A DNA stretch of 64,000 bases from an uncultured Pelagibacteraceae bacterium (GCA_902590505.1 CACIWZ010000001.1:186001-250000), one strand, 5' to 3'. Counted from the first letter of the stretch, positions 31,759 through 41,546 are shown. A program made the numbers and translations. The notes: generated by a model not told the origin, from the sequence alone.

Positions 31759-32889
31759 TTAAAAAGCCACCCATTTTTTCTTGGATGATGACTTTACACA
31801 TCCGTCTATAAATCTTGCTGTAAGTAAACCTTCATATGCTGTTGGAAAATAAAACCTTTTCTTACTATTTTTTGAATTAATTTTTGATGCAATTTCTTTA
31901 TATAAATTTGAAAAGGCACTTAAATATCCCTCAGGATGCCCGTACTTAATTCTTGAAAAGTTTTTTGAAAAACCACTTTCATTGAAACCTCTTTCTAAAA
32001 CTTTTGTTGCACCATTAGCAGCATTATATTTTAGATAGTTGGGGTCATTCTGTACCCATTCCAAACTTCCCATCGAACCAAATATTCTTATACGTAATCC
32101 ATAAACGCCCCCTTTAGCAGTAGTTGATGCCCAAAATAAACCCTTTGCTCCATTCTCGTAATTTATGAAAACTTGAGCGTTTGTATCAAATTTAATTTTT
32201 CTTGAGTATTGCTTGATATCTGCAAATAAGCTTTTTCCTTTAAGACCAGTAATGTAATTACATAAATGGTATGCATGAGATCCTATTTCATTAAGTACAG
32301 TAGAAACTCCAGCTATTTTTTTATCTAATTTCCATTTAAATATTTTTTTTGCAGAACCCGGGGTAACTTTTTTACCGTTAGACCAATCCTGAACATATTC
32401 GACATTAATATATTCAATATTTCCAAGCTTCTTATCTTCTACTAATTTTTTAGCATGTCTTACCATTGGGTAGGCCGAATAATTATGAGTGAGCCCGTAA
32501 ACAATCTTTTTATTACTTTTAATTGTTTTATAAAGTTTTTTAGCTTGAGGTAGAGAACCTGCAAATGGTTTATCAGATATTACATGAATGTTATTTTTTA
32601 TGAATAATTCCGCTATTTCTTGATGACTCCCAGGGGGCGTCATAATCGCCACTACATCGATACCATTTTTAATTTTTTTTTCAGAATAGCAAAGATCTTT
32701 ATAATTTTTGTAACACCTGTTTTTTTTTATTCCTATACTTGTCCCAAAAGATTGATTGATTTTATAATTTCTTGAAAAAACGCCAGCTACAATTTCATAT
32801 TTATCATCGAATCTTGAGGCTATTCTATGTACATGACCAATCCAAGATCCAGGGCCACCACCAATGATACCAAGTTTAAGTCTTTTCAT
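31759..32889 (-). CDS. Gfo/Idh/MocA family oxidoreductase
   Basis: LGIIGGGPGSWIGHVHRIA, VAIMTPPGSHQEIAELFIKNNIHVISDKPFAGSL. Confidence 0.9.
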   Translation of the reverse strand: MKRLKLGIIGGGPGSWIGHVHRIASRFDDKYEIVAGVFSRNYKINQSFGTSIGIKKNRCYKNYKDLCYSEKKIKNGIDVVAIMTPPGSHQEIAELFIKNNIHVISDKPFAGSLPQAKKLYKTIKSNKKIVYGLTHNYSAYPMVRHAKKLVEDKKLGNIEYINVEYVQDWSNGKKVTPGSAKKIFKWKLDKKIAGVSTVLNEIGSHAYHLCNYITGLKGKSLFADIKQYSRKIKFDTNAQVFINYENGAKGLFWASTTAKGGVYGLRIRIFGSMGSLEWVQNDPNYLKYNAANGATKVLERGFNESGFSKNFSRIKYGHPEGYLSAFSNLYKEIASKINSKNSKKRFYFPTAYEGLLTARFIDGCVKSSSKKKWVAF

Positions 32890-33929
32890 TAGTTTACTTT
32901 TATTTTTTTCCCAGTTTTAGTACTTCTTAGTATGGCATCAAATATTTTAAGTGATTGCAAGCCATCATTTCCACTTACTTTTGGTTTAGCTTTTCCAGAC
33001 ACCACATCGCATAAGTGATCAATTTGATTTATTAAAGTAAATCTACTCAAACGAATATTAAAATCCTTATGATAGATTGGTTTCCACCAACTTCTCTCAC
33101 CTCTATTGTACCAATGTTTTAAATTAGGAAATTGTATCGAGCCTTTTGTCCCTCCAATAAAATATGCTGATTGATTTGTTATAGGGTATGCAGGGTTTTC
33201 TCCAGCTGTAAGCTCATAACTGTAAGGAGCTACAATTGTATCAGAAACACTTAATGTACATAAAGTACCTGATCTAAAAGTAAAATTAACAATTGCTGTA
33301 TCTTCAACTTCATATTTTCTAATTTTATTTGAGGTTGTTGCTTGAACATGTGTTATGGGACCTAATAAGTAACAAATAAGATCAATATCATGGACTAGAT
33401 TAATACCTAGAGGACCTCCTCCTTTTTTAATACGCCATTTTTCTTTGTACCAATCTTTATTTTTGTATAACCAGCACATAACATTAGCAGCAACAATTTT
33501 TCCAAGATTTCCGCTATCGATTTGTTTCTTTACTTTAGTTACGATACTGTTGTGCCTTCTATGATAGCCAATAAGTAGATGAGTTTTATTTTTTTTTGAG
33601 CTTTGAATAATTTTTTTTGCTTTTGAAATATTATCGGAAATTGGTTTTTCTAATAAAACAGGTATTTTTGCATTTAAAAAACTTATCGTATGTTTTTCGT
33701 GAAACTGATTAGGTGTAGCAACAATTACGGCATCTGGTTTATTATTACTAAGTAATTCAGTCGACGATCTATAGAATGGAACTTTAAATTTTTTAGCATG
33801 TGTTATAGAATTTTTATTTACATCTACAATTGAGTGGAGTTTTGCTTTTTTTGAAACACTTAAAGCTTTTAAATGTTGACTCCCCATCAAGCCAATCCCA
33901 ACAACTGCAATCTTTATTTTGTTTTTCAC
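32889..33929 (-). CDS. Gfo/Idh/MocA family oxidoreductase
   Basis: IAVVGIGLMGSQHLKAL, VIVATPNQFHEKHTISFLNAKIPVLLEKPISD, GGGPLGINLVHDIDLICYLLG. Confidence 0.92.
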   Translation of the reverse strand: MKNKIKIAVVGIGLMGSQHLKALSVSKKAKLHSIVDVNKNSITHAKKFKVPFYRSSTELLSNNKPDAVIVATPNQFHEKHTISFLNAKIPVLLEKPISDNISKAKKIIQSSKKNKTHLLIGYHRRHNSIVTKVKKQIDSGNLGKIVAANVMCWLYKNKDWYKEKWRIKKGGGPLGINLVHDIDLICYLLGPITHVQATTSNKIRKYEVEDTAIVNFTFRSGTLCTLSVSDTIVAPYSYELTAGENPAYPITNQSAYFIGGTKGSIQFPNLKHWYNRGERSWWKPIYHKDFNIRLSRFTLINQIDHLCDVVSGKAKPKVSGNDGLQSLKIFDAILRSTKTGKKIKVN

Positions 33930-33930
33930 T

Positions 33931-34335
33931 TTAATATTTGAAATTAAATTTATAGTTATTTTGTCGATAGCCGCTTTTCATGACTTTAAGGTAGTATTTT
34001 GCAGGATTTAAAATAGGAGTTTTTCTTTTCATGAAATAATACATTACATTTTTATTATTTTTATTAAAAAATTTTTTTATATATAACTTAGGATAGTCTT
34101 CGTATCTATCTAATTTTTTCTCAGTTATTTTATCTATTTCATAGATAATACCTTTCACACTTGAACCCTTTTTTCTTTGTATATCTGGTACCCTATATTT
34201 TGATCTAAAGACTAATTCAAAATCTTTTAAAATATGTTTGCTTAGATATTTAGCGTTTTTATATTTTTTTAAAAAAATTTTTTTATTAAGATTTGTACCA
34301 TAAGCAAAGTACAAAAGTTTTTTAGTATTTGTCAT
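33931..34335 (-). CDS. Gamma-glutamylcyclotransferase (GGCT/AIG2)-like protein
   Basis: LLYFAYGTNLN motif and LDRYEDYPKLYIKK candidate catalytic Glu. Confidence 0.8.
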   Translation of the reverse strand: MTNTKKLLYFAYGTNLNKKIFLKKYKNAKYLSKHILKDFELVFRSKYRVPDIQRKKGSSVKGIIYEIDKITEKKLDRYEDYPKLYIKKFFNKNNKNVMYYFMKRKTPILNPAKYYLKVMKSGYRQNNYKFNFKY

Positions 34336-34985
34336 TAAAAAATTTTGTTTGAGATTTGAACTTGGTCTGGATGAATACAGGCTTTACCACCAAAACCTAA
34401 TTTTTTTACAAAATTACATGATTTTTCAAATCCATTTAAATCTTTAAAGTTTAAAAAAGAGGTATCTATTGGGCTCTTAATATTTTTAGATTTATTTACA
34501 ATATTTTTTCTAAATTCTAATATTTCTTTTTCATCTTCTGAAATCTTAAGATTTATAGATTTAGCTAAATCATGAGAGCCAAAAGATATAATTTGAATTC
34601 TTTCCGAAAAAGAGCAAATTTCCTCAAGATTAGCTAGACCGTTTATACTTTCCAAAATTGGGATTATATCAGTTTTCAATTTCTCAGTTTTTTTTAATAA
34701 TATATCTATCTCAATTAATTGTTTTTTTGTTTCTGTAAATGGAAGGAATATTCCAGGGAATTTTTCTGATGTAACAAATTCTAAATCTGAATTATTATTT
34801 ATCCTTATATATGTTTGATCTTTATTAACATTGCATTCTTTTATTATTTTTTTAGCCTGATCTTTCTGATCTTCAGGAACAGTTGATTCTAAGTCAAGAA
34901 CTATTAAATCTGAATTTAATGTATAAGCTTTTTTAATTTTTTTTTCTTCATGTCCTGGAACAAATAAAACAGATCTATATTTCAT
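34335..34985 (-). CDS. HpcH/HpaI aldolase / citrate lyase beta-subunit (CitE)-like protein
   Basis: YRSVLFVPGHEEKKIKKAYTLNSDLIVLDLESTVPEDQKDQAK, LGFGGKACIHPDQV. Confidence 0.87.
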   Translation of the reverse strand: MKYRSVLFVPGHEEKKIKKAYTLNSDLIVLDLESTVPEDQKDQAKKIIKECNVNKDQTYIRINNNSDLEFVTSEKFPGIFLPFTETKKQLIEIDILLKKTEKLKTDIIPILESINGLANLEEICSFSERIQIISFGSHDLAKSINLKISEDEKEILEFRKNIVNKSKNIKSPIDTSFLNFKDLNGFEKSCNFVKKLGFGGKACIHPDQVQISNKIF

Positions 34986-36063
34986 ATTTGCTTAATTTAT
35001 TAAAATCTAAATCAATTCCAAGACCTGGTCCTGAAGGTAATTTATATTTCCCATTTAATGTTTTTTTAAAATTTGGGTAGAATTCTTGATCAATATCTAA
35101 ATAAAATCTCTCAATATATGTGTCTTTTTCCATCAACGCAGCTAATTGAAGAGTAGCTAAAAAACCTGGTCCAAAATAAGCAGTATGAGGCATTACAGAG
35201 ATATCATTTTTTTCTGCATGCTGAATTATTTTGAACATCTCGTAAATACCACCAACTTTTATTACTGACGGTTGAACAAAAGTAACTGCTTTCTGTTTAA
35301 TCATTGATTTAAACTCAAATTCTGTACACGCATTTTCCCCACAGGCTAAGGGTATTCCAAGTACTTTATTTAATTTTGCGAGAGTTTCATAATCTTCTGG
35401 TGGGTAAATAGGTTCTTCTAACCAAGTGAGTTTCATGCTTTTTAAAAAATCTTTTTTGGATAGTGTTTCTTCATAAGTCCAAGGACAATTAGTATCTAAC
35501 ATTAAGGGAAGATTACCTGTTCCTTTTCTTCCAGCCTCAATGCAATCATTTTCTATTTCATGAAGTTTTATAGCTTGGTAACCATCATCTAATGATTGCT
35601 TACATTTCTGTTCTATAATTTTTGGATCTCCATATCTAAAAAGACTTGAATAAGCTTTGAATAAATCTTTATTTTTTTTTCCTAACAATTCATGAATTGG
35701 CTTATTCTTTTCTTTACCTAAAGCATCCCATAATGCAATTTCAACACCAGATATTGCAAACATTGTTATCCCGTATCTACCAAATAAGTGCAAAGATTTT
35801 TGAAGGGTTAAAAGAAGTTCCGGTATATTACTCATATCTTTTCCAACCAGTAAAGGAGCCACCATTTCTTCAATTGCTATTTTTACTGCTTTCCAACTTG
35901 TATAACCAAAGGCTTCACCCCAACCAGTGATACCTTTATCTGTTTCAATTTTTACTAAGTTAAATTCTAAACTTTTCCATTCTTTTCCATGAAAAATTAC
36001 CTTTTTTCCTCCATGGCTAAACGGCATACTCAAAGTGATTGCTTTGATTGATTTAACTTTCAT
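34975..36063 (-). CDS. Mandelate racemase/muconate lactonizing enzyme (enolase superfamily) protein
   Basis: GWGEAFGY; ISGVEIALWDALGK; metal-ligand motifs MLDTN, WLEEP, CGEN; MPHTAYFGPG. Confidence 0.92.
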   Translation of the reverse strand: MKVKSIKAITLSMPFSHGGKKVIFHGKEWKSLEFNLVKIETDKGITGWGEAFGYTSWKAVKIAIEEMVAPLLVGKDMSNIPELLLTLQKSLHLFGRYGITMFAISGVEIALWDALGKEKNKPIHELLGKKNKDLFKAYSSLFRYGDPKIIEQKCKQSLDDGYQAIKLHEIENDCIEAGRKGTGNLPLMLDTNCPWTYEETLSKKDFLKSMKLTWLEEPIYPPEDYETLAKLNKVLGIPLACGENACTEFEFKSMIKQKAVTFVQPSVIKVGGIYEMFKIIQHAEKNDISVMPHTAYFGPGFLATLQLAALMEKDTYIERFYLDIDQEFYPNFKKTLNGKYKLPSGPGLGIDLDFNKLSKYEI

Positions 36064-36833
36064 TATCTAAATTTTTTAAAATTTGGCTTTCTTTTTTCTA
36101 GAAAGGCTTTAGCGCCTTCTGCCTGTTCACCAGTTTTAAAATAACCAGGAGCAACTTCTTCAACCATTCCTTTTTGGGTAATCTTTAAAATTTCTTCAAA
36201 TTGTTTTCTAAAACTAGCCTTTAATATCTTCAAACAAGTTGGAGCAGCTTTTAATATTTCATCGCCATACTTTTTAACTTCCTCGTCTAATTTATCTTTT
36301 TTTACTACTGAATTTACCAAGCCCCAATTCATCATCTCTTTTGCTGAGTATTTTTTGCAAGTCATCCACATTTCTCTTGCACGTTTGTGTCCTAAAATAT
36401 TTGCAGAGTGGGCAACGATAGCTCCTCCGGCTGGAGAACCAACTCTGGGGCCATTTTGACCAAATATAGAATTCTCACTTGCTATAGTTAAATCACAAAA
36501 ATAAGCCATATGATTTCCACCGCCAATCGCGTATCCATCCACTTTAGCTATGATTGGTTTGCTACATTTTGTTAAGTGAATGTGAAATTCGTATTCATGA
36601 TCTTGAAATTCTTTAGAGCTTTCCCAGTTCATATCTCCACCTGAACAAAATGCTCTATCTCCAGCACCTGATAAAACTATTACTCCAACTTCTTTATCTT
36701 TTTCTGCATTGTCGAGAGCTGCCTTAAGTTCTTGAAGAGTTACTGGTGTAAAAGCATTTAATACCTTAGGTCTATTAATAGTGACATGAGCGTAATCACC
36801 TTTAACTTCATATAATATATCTTTAAATTGCAT
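36063..36833 (-). CDS. Enoyl-CoA hydratase/isomerase (crotonase) superfamily, MenB/BadI-like
   Basis: VTINRPKVLNAFTP, GDRAFCSGGD, KVDGYAIGGGNHMAYFCDLTIAS, FGQNGPRVGS...KRAREMWMTCKKYSAKEMMNWGLVN. Confidence 0.9.
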   Translation of the reverse strand: MQFKDILYEVKGDYAHVTINRPKVLNAFTPVTLQELKAALDNAEKDKEVGVIVLSGAGDRAFCSGGDMNWESSKEFQDHEYEFHIHLTKCSKPIIAKVDGYAIGGGNHMAYFCDLTIASENSIFGQNGPRVGSPAGGAIVAHSANILGHKRAREMWMTCKKYSAKEMMNWGLVNSVVKKDKLDEEVKKYGDEILKAAPTCLKILKASFRKQFEEILKITQKGMVEEVAPGYFKTGEQAEGAKAFLEKRKPNFKKFR

Positions 36834-38736
36834 GAGATCTAATCTCCTCTACAGATTCTGGATTTAATAGCGTTGATAAATCACCTGGATCTTGGTTCGC
36901 TAAACATGATTTTATAACTCTTCTCATAATTTTCATATTTCTTGTTTTAGGCAAATCTTTTACAAAAATTACTTTATCAGGCTTAAATGATTTCCCTAAA
37001 TCTTTTATAACTAAATCTTCAAAAAAACTTTCTTTTTGATCATTATTTTCTGTAGGAACTATAGATAAAATAATTTTTGACCCTTTATTTTCATCAGGTA
37101 TTCCAACAGCAGCAACCTCTTTTACTTTTCCACTTTTTACTATAACACTCTCTAGCTCAGAAGGACCTATTCTTTTACCTGATACTTTAATAGTATCATC
37201 AGATCTTCCATGTAAATACCAATGACCATCAGCATCTCTACTTGCAAGATCACCATGCACCCAATAATCTTTAATTACACTCCAATAATTATCGATATAA
37301 CGCTTATCGTCATTCCATAAGCTCTTAGTTAATCCGATTGATGATTTTCTCATGACTAATTCGCCCATCTCATTTGTGGAAACTTTTTGTCCATCCAAAT
37401 TTAAGATATCCGCGCTCATTCCGGGAATGGGAGCATTAAAAGATCCGACCTTAAAAGGACGATGTAAACAACAATGCAAAATAGAACCAGAAACTTCAGT
37501 ACCTCCAGCTGAATTCATAATAGGAACTTTAGATTTTCCTATGACTTGAAATAACCATTTCCAAGGTTTTTCCGTCCAAGGTTCTCCACCAGTACAAATC
37601 ATTCTTAATGAGCTTAAATCTAAATCTTTGAAAAGTTTTTCATCTTTAATCATTTGTGCTCTGATGAGAGCAGGGGAAAGCTCTGTCCAGGAGACCTTAT
37701 ATTTTTCTATAAGTTTCCAAAAACGAACCTCATCAGGAAAATCCGGCACGCCCTCAGCGATTACCATTTGCGCTCCGTGTGCAGAAGCTATTGTTGCAGA
37801 CTTAGAACCCACCATCCATCCCATATCAGCCATACACAAATGAATATCAGTTTGTTTAAAGTCTGCTAAAACTCCTTCATCAAATGACATCTTAGCAACT
37901 AAACCAATGTGAGTATAAACACATCCCTTGGGTTTTCCGGTTGTACCTGATGTAAAGTGGATAATAGCAGGATCCTCAGCATCGGTTTCCTCTGTTTTTA
38001 AATTATCAGAAACATTTTGAAAATTTTCCCAATTAAAGATTTTCTTTCCTTTCTCTTTTCCTAATAAAAAAATTTTTTCTAAAGAAATGACTTGATCTAA
38101 TTCATTTTTAATTTGATCAAACATTCTTATTTCTTTTGCTTTTCTAAATGTTTTTTCAACAGTAAAAATTCCTTTGGCTTTTGCTATATTAAGTCTCTCA
38201 ATAACTGCCTTTGATCCATATCCAGAGAATAAAGGTAGCACTACACACCCAATTTTTAAAATAGCAAAGTAAGCAATGTAAGTTTCTATAAATTGAGGCA
38301 TGTAAAGTGCGATTACATCACCTTTTTTAAAGCCATTTATTTTTAAAGTATTCCCAATTTTTGAGATTTGCTTATCAAATTCTTCATAAGTAATTGAGCT
38401 TTCTTTCCCGTCTTCTCTTTCAGCAAAAATGAAAGTGTTGTTAAAAAATTCTTTATCTTTATGTCGATCTATACAATTTAAAACTATATTAGTTTTACCT
38501 CCGATACACCACCTTGTCCAAGGAGTTCCTTTTGATTCATCTGATATTTTTGTGTAAGGTTTATAAAATTTTAAATCTGAAAATTTGATTACATTGTCCC
38601 ATAACCATCCTGGATCAGAAAAACTTTTTTTCTCAAGTTCATCGTAATTTTTTAATTTACAATGTTGTATAAACTTAGTAAGTTTTGAATTTCTAATCTG
38701 CTCTTTTGATGGTTGCCAAATAATTTCTTTAGACAC
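36823..38736 (-). CDS. Acyl-CoA synthetase, acetyl-/propionyl-CoA synthetase-like (AMP-forming)
   Basis: IIHFTSGTTGKPKGCVYTH, NSAGGTEVSGSIL, WVHGDLASRDADGHWYLHGRSDDTIKVSGKRIGPSELES, C-terminal RNMKIMRR. Confidence 0.93.
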   Translation of the reverse strand: MSKEIIWQPSKEQIRNSKLTKFIQHCKLKNYDELEKKSFSDPGWLWDNVIKFSDLKFYKPYTKISDESKGTPWTRWCIGGKTNIVLNCIDRHKDKEFFNNTFIFAEREDGKESSITYEEFDKQISKIGNTLKINGFKKGDVIALYMPQFIETYIAYFAILKIGCVVLPLFSGYGSKAVIERLNIAKAKGIFTVEKTFRKAKEIRMFDQIKNELDQVISLEKIFLLGKEKGKKIFNWENFQNVSDNLKTEETDAEDPAIIHFTSGTTGKPKGCVYTHIGLVAKMSFDEGVLADFKQTDIHLCMADMGWMVGSKSATIASAHGAQMVIAEGVPDFPDEVRFWKLIEKYKVSWTELSPALIRAQMIKDEKLFKDLDLSSLRMICTGGEPWTEKPWKWLFQVIGKSKVPIMNSAGGTEVSGSILHCCLHRPFKVGSFNAPIPGMSADILNLDGQKVSTNEMGELVMRKSSIGLTKSLWNDDKRYIDNYWSVIKDYWVHGDLASRDADGHWYLHGRSDDTIKVSGKRIGPSELESVIVKSGKVKEVAAVGIPDENKGSKIILSIVPTENNDQKESFFEDLVIKDLGKSFKPDKVIFVKDLPKTRNMKIMRRVIKSCLANQDPGDLSTLLNPESVEEIRSHAI

Positions 38737-38741
38737 AAGTC

Positions 38742-39686
38742 TTATACGTACATTCCCTCTTTAATCTTAATAATATTATACATGAGGTCATTTAAAGGTG
38801 TTTTAATCCCATGTTTTTTTCCAATTTTAGAAACAGCCCCACTTATGAAATCAATTTCTGTTTTTCTATGCTTTACAACATCGAATGCCATTGATGATTT
38901 ATTAGTTTGTCTTGAGTCTACTATTCTGTTGAACATTTCTAAACAATCACTTTCACTAACATCAACTCCGTCGGCTTTTGCTACTTCTCTAGTTTCAAGG
39001 ATTATATCCTTACCTAATTTTCGAGACATAGTCTGATTTTTATTAGAAATGTATAAATCTGTATGATGTAAATCAAATATTGCAGATAAAGGACCAATTG
39101 CTGTTAAAGCAAATAATTTCATCCATTTTCTTCTTTTAATATTTTCTTCTGCAATAGTTTCTAAGCCATGTGCAGTAAAAGTTTCAGCTAAATCTTTTAC
39201 TCTTTCACTTGAGCCACCTTCGTATTCACCAATCCATGATGGCAAACTTGCGTGGTTTTGAATTATTCCAGGACCTTGAATACTAGAAGCTTGTGTTGTG
39301 GAACCACCTAAAACTTTTTCTTTACCAGCTATTTTTTGCATGATTTCTTCATGCCCAATACCATTTTGAAATGACATTAGCATTGTATTATCTCTGATAA
39401 TATTTTTTGAATTGGATAAAGCTTGCTCTAAAGCTGTAGCTTTACACATAATAATTATTGCATCGACTGGCTTTAAAGTTTTTGGATCAGTTGTAGCATG
39501 GATTTTTATTGTTCTATCTCCGCCATGACCCATCATTTTTAAACCTTTACTATTAATTTCGTCTACATGTTCTTTCCAAACATCAATAAGATGAACCTCT
39601 AAACCTTTTTCAGCTAACAACCCGCCGAAAAGGCAGCCCATAGCACCAGCACCTAATACTGCAACTTTTGTATCTTTCTTTATCAT
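38742..39686 (-). CDS. 2-dehydropantoate 2-reductase (ApbA/PanE) family
   Basis: VAVLGAGAMGCLFGGLLAEKG, SFQNGIGHEE, RRKWMKLFALTAIGPLSAIF, HRKTEIDFISGAVSKIGKKHGIKTPLN. Confidence 0.9.
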   Translation of the reverse strand: MIKKDTKVAVLGAGAMGCLFGGLLAEKGLEVHLIDVWKEHVDEINSKGLKMMGHGGDRTIKIHATTDPKTLKPVDAIIIMCKATALEQALSNSKNIIRDNTMLMSFQNGIGHEEIMQKIAGKEKVLGGSTTQASSIQGPGIIQNHASLPSWIGEYEGGSSERVKDLAETFTAHGLETIAEENIKRRKWMKLFALTAIGPLSAIFDLHHTDLYISNKNQTMSRKLGKDIILETREVAKADGVDVSESDCLEMFNRIVDSRQTNKSSMAFDVVKHRKTEIDFISGAVSKIGKKHGIKTPLNDLMYNIIKIKEGMYV

Positions 39687-40741
39687 TAAGCTTTCATTTT
39701 TACTTGAACACCAAAAAAGCCTGTTGGTTTGATCATTAAAACAACTATCATTAGTAAAAAGGCGTATAAATCTTTGTGACTTCCAGAAATATAAAAAGAT
39801 GAGGCTGTTTCAAATATTCCAACTGTAAAACCTCCAACTATTGCACCAGGCAGATTACCAAAACCACCTACGACTGCAGCAGCAAAAGCTTTCATAAGAA
39901 TGATATAACCCATGAATACAACAACTTGATAAGTTGGACCTACTAAAGTTCCTCCTATACCTGCTATGGCACAAGCAATACCAAAAATAATTGATATGTA
40001 TAGTGGCACGTTTATTCCAACTAGATTTGAAACATCTTTAGAGTAAGCTACAGCTCTGATACCTAATCCCATTTTTGTTTTATTTAAAAAGAACCAAAGA
40101 CCAGCTGCTACAGATAAACCAACGACTATCATCCAAATATAAGTAATCGGTAAAAATAGTCCTCCAATTTCCATTGGTAAACCTAACTCTGCGGGGAAGG
40201 GTTTTGCTACTGGATTCCAAATTAGATAAGCAACGTTTATTAAAACTACTGAAAGACCAAATCCACATATGATTATTCCCATTCCAGCTACAGTGTAACC
40301 ACCACCTTTTTTTGTTAGAGGTCTTAAGAAAACTCTTTCAATAAAAACCCCAAATAAACCCATTGAAACAAAGGCTGTAAACAAACAAACGACATAAATT
40401 ATCCAACCATAAGCATCAGGAAATATATTAAAAATCCAATCTTGATTACCCAAAAGATTAAACATGGTAAGACCGGCAAAAGCACCTATCATGAAAAATT
40501 CACCGTGAGAAAAATTAACTACATCTAAACCTGTGTAGATTAACGAAATTCCAAGCGCAACTAAGCCATAAATAATACCAACAGAAAGACCAATTGTTAA
40601 AACTGATTTGAGCGACTCAATATTCATATCGGGGCTATTCACACACCAACCGATATATAGAAGCACAAATGTTCCGAATATGATATTTTCACCTTTTTTT
40701 CCAATTCTCAGTTTATTAAACATTGGCTTTAGTCCCTCCAA
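39686..40741 (-). CDS. Branched-chain amino acid-type ABC transporter permease (LivH family); start possibly 40723
   Basis: GLVALGISLIYTGLDVVNFSHGEFFMIGAF, GLGIRAVAYSKDVSNLVGINV, GGFGNLPGAIVGGFTVGIFE. Confidence 0.93.
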   Translation of the reverse strand: MEGLKPMFNKLRIGKKGENIIFGTFVLLYIGWCVNSPDMNIESLKSVLTIGLSVGIIYGLVALGISLIYTGLDVVNFSHGEFFMIGAFAGLTMFNLLGNQDWIFNIFPDAYGWIIYVVCLFTAFVSMGLFGVFIERVFLRPLTKKGGGYTVAGMGIIICGFGLSVVLINVAYLIWNPVAKPFPAELGLPMEIGGLFLPITYIWMIVVGLSVAAGLWFFLNKTKMGLGIRAVAYSKDVSNLVGINVPLYISIIFGIACAIAGIGGTLVGPTYQVVVFMGYIILMKAFAAAVVGGFGNLPGAIVGGFTVGIFETASSFYISGSHKDLYAFLLMIVVLMIKPTGFFGVQVKMKA

Positions 40742-41435
40742 GATATGACTCTTTTACACTTTCGTCGTACATTAATTTCTTACTATCACCCTCAACATTG
40801 ATCACACCGTCTTTAATTACATACCCGTAATCAGCAAGTAATAATGCCATCCTAACATTTTGTTCAACGACTAGAACTGTCAATCCATCTTGTCTAATTC
40901 TATTAATATTTTTAAAAATATCTAAAACAATTTGAGGCGCTAAAGCAGCACTAGGTTCGTCTAGCATTATCATTTTAGGATTAGACATTAATCCTCTTCC
41001 AATACATAACATTTGCAACTCTCCACCTGATAAAGTTGCGGCCAATTGATCTTTTCTTTCATTTAATCTTGGAAAATAGTTATAAACCTTTTCTAAATTA
41101 TCTGACAGTTGTTGTTTGCTTTTTAAAATAAAGCCGCCCAATTTTAAATTTTCAGTGACAGACATTGCAGGGAAAACATCCTTTCCTTGAGTTACTTGCA
41201 CCAATCCTCTTCCAACTATTTCGTGAGCGGGTAAATTTTGAATTTGCTCACCGTTAAATTCGATCGTACCTTTCCACGATCTAATTAATCCAGATGCAGC
41301 TCTTAGAATTGTTGATTTACCTGTTCCATTACCACCGAGCAATGCAACTATAGATTGTTTTTCAACTTTCATATTAGCTCCATTTAAAATTTGTACCGAG
41401 CCATATCCAGAAATAAGTTGATTTATCTTAAGCAA
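40716..41435 (-). CDS. Branched-chain amino acid-type ABC transporter ATP-binding protein (LivF family)
   Basis: GGNGTGKSTILRAASGL, LSGGELQMLCIGRGLMSNPKMIMLDEPSAALAP. Confidence 0.94.
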   Translation of the reverse strand: MLKINQLISGYGSVQILNGANMKVEKQSIVALLGGNGTGKSTILRAASGLIRSWKGTIEFNGEQIQNLPAHEIVGRGLVQVTQGKDVFPAMSVTENLKLGGFILKSKQQLSDNLEKVYNYFPRLNERKDQLAATLSGGELQMLCIGRGLMSNPKMIMLDEPSAALAPQIVLDIFKNINRIRQDGLTVLVVEQNVRMALLLADYGYVIKDGVINVEGDSKKLMYDESVKESYLGGTKANV

Positions 41436-41546
41436 TTATCCTCCAATTTTTTTTTCTGATTTACCAAAAATGTAACTATTAGTCATAGACATTATAACTA
41501 TTATTTTATAGCCTCTGCAACAATTAAATAACAAATGGGGGAAATA

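Noticed and set aside
37628-37869. Two overlapping 71-aa plus-strand ORFs
   Set aside because: Antisense frames of the CoA ligase gene.
38713-39036. 107-aa plus-strand ORF
   Set aside because: Antisense to the PanE-family gene; shadow ORF.
41436-41546. Riboswitch in the livF/livK divergent intergenic region
   Set aside because: About 110 bp, AT-rich, no convincing conserved structure by eye; only a generic divergent promoter can be inferred.
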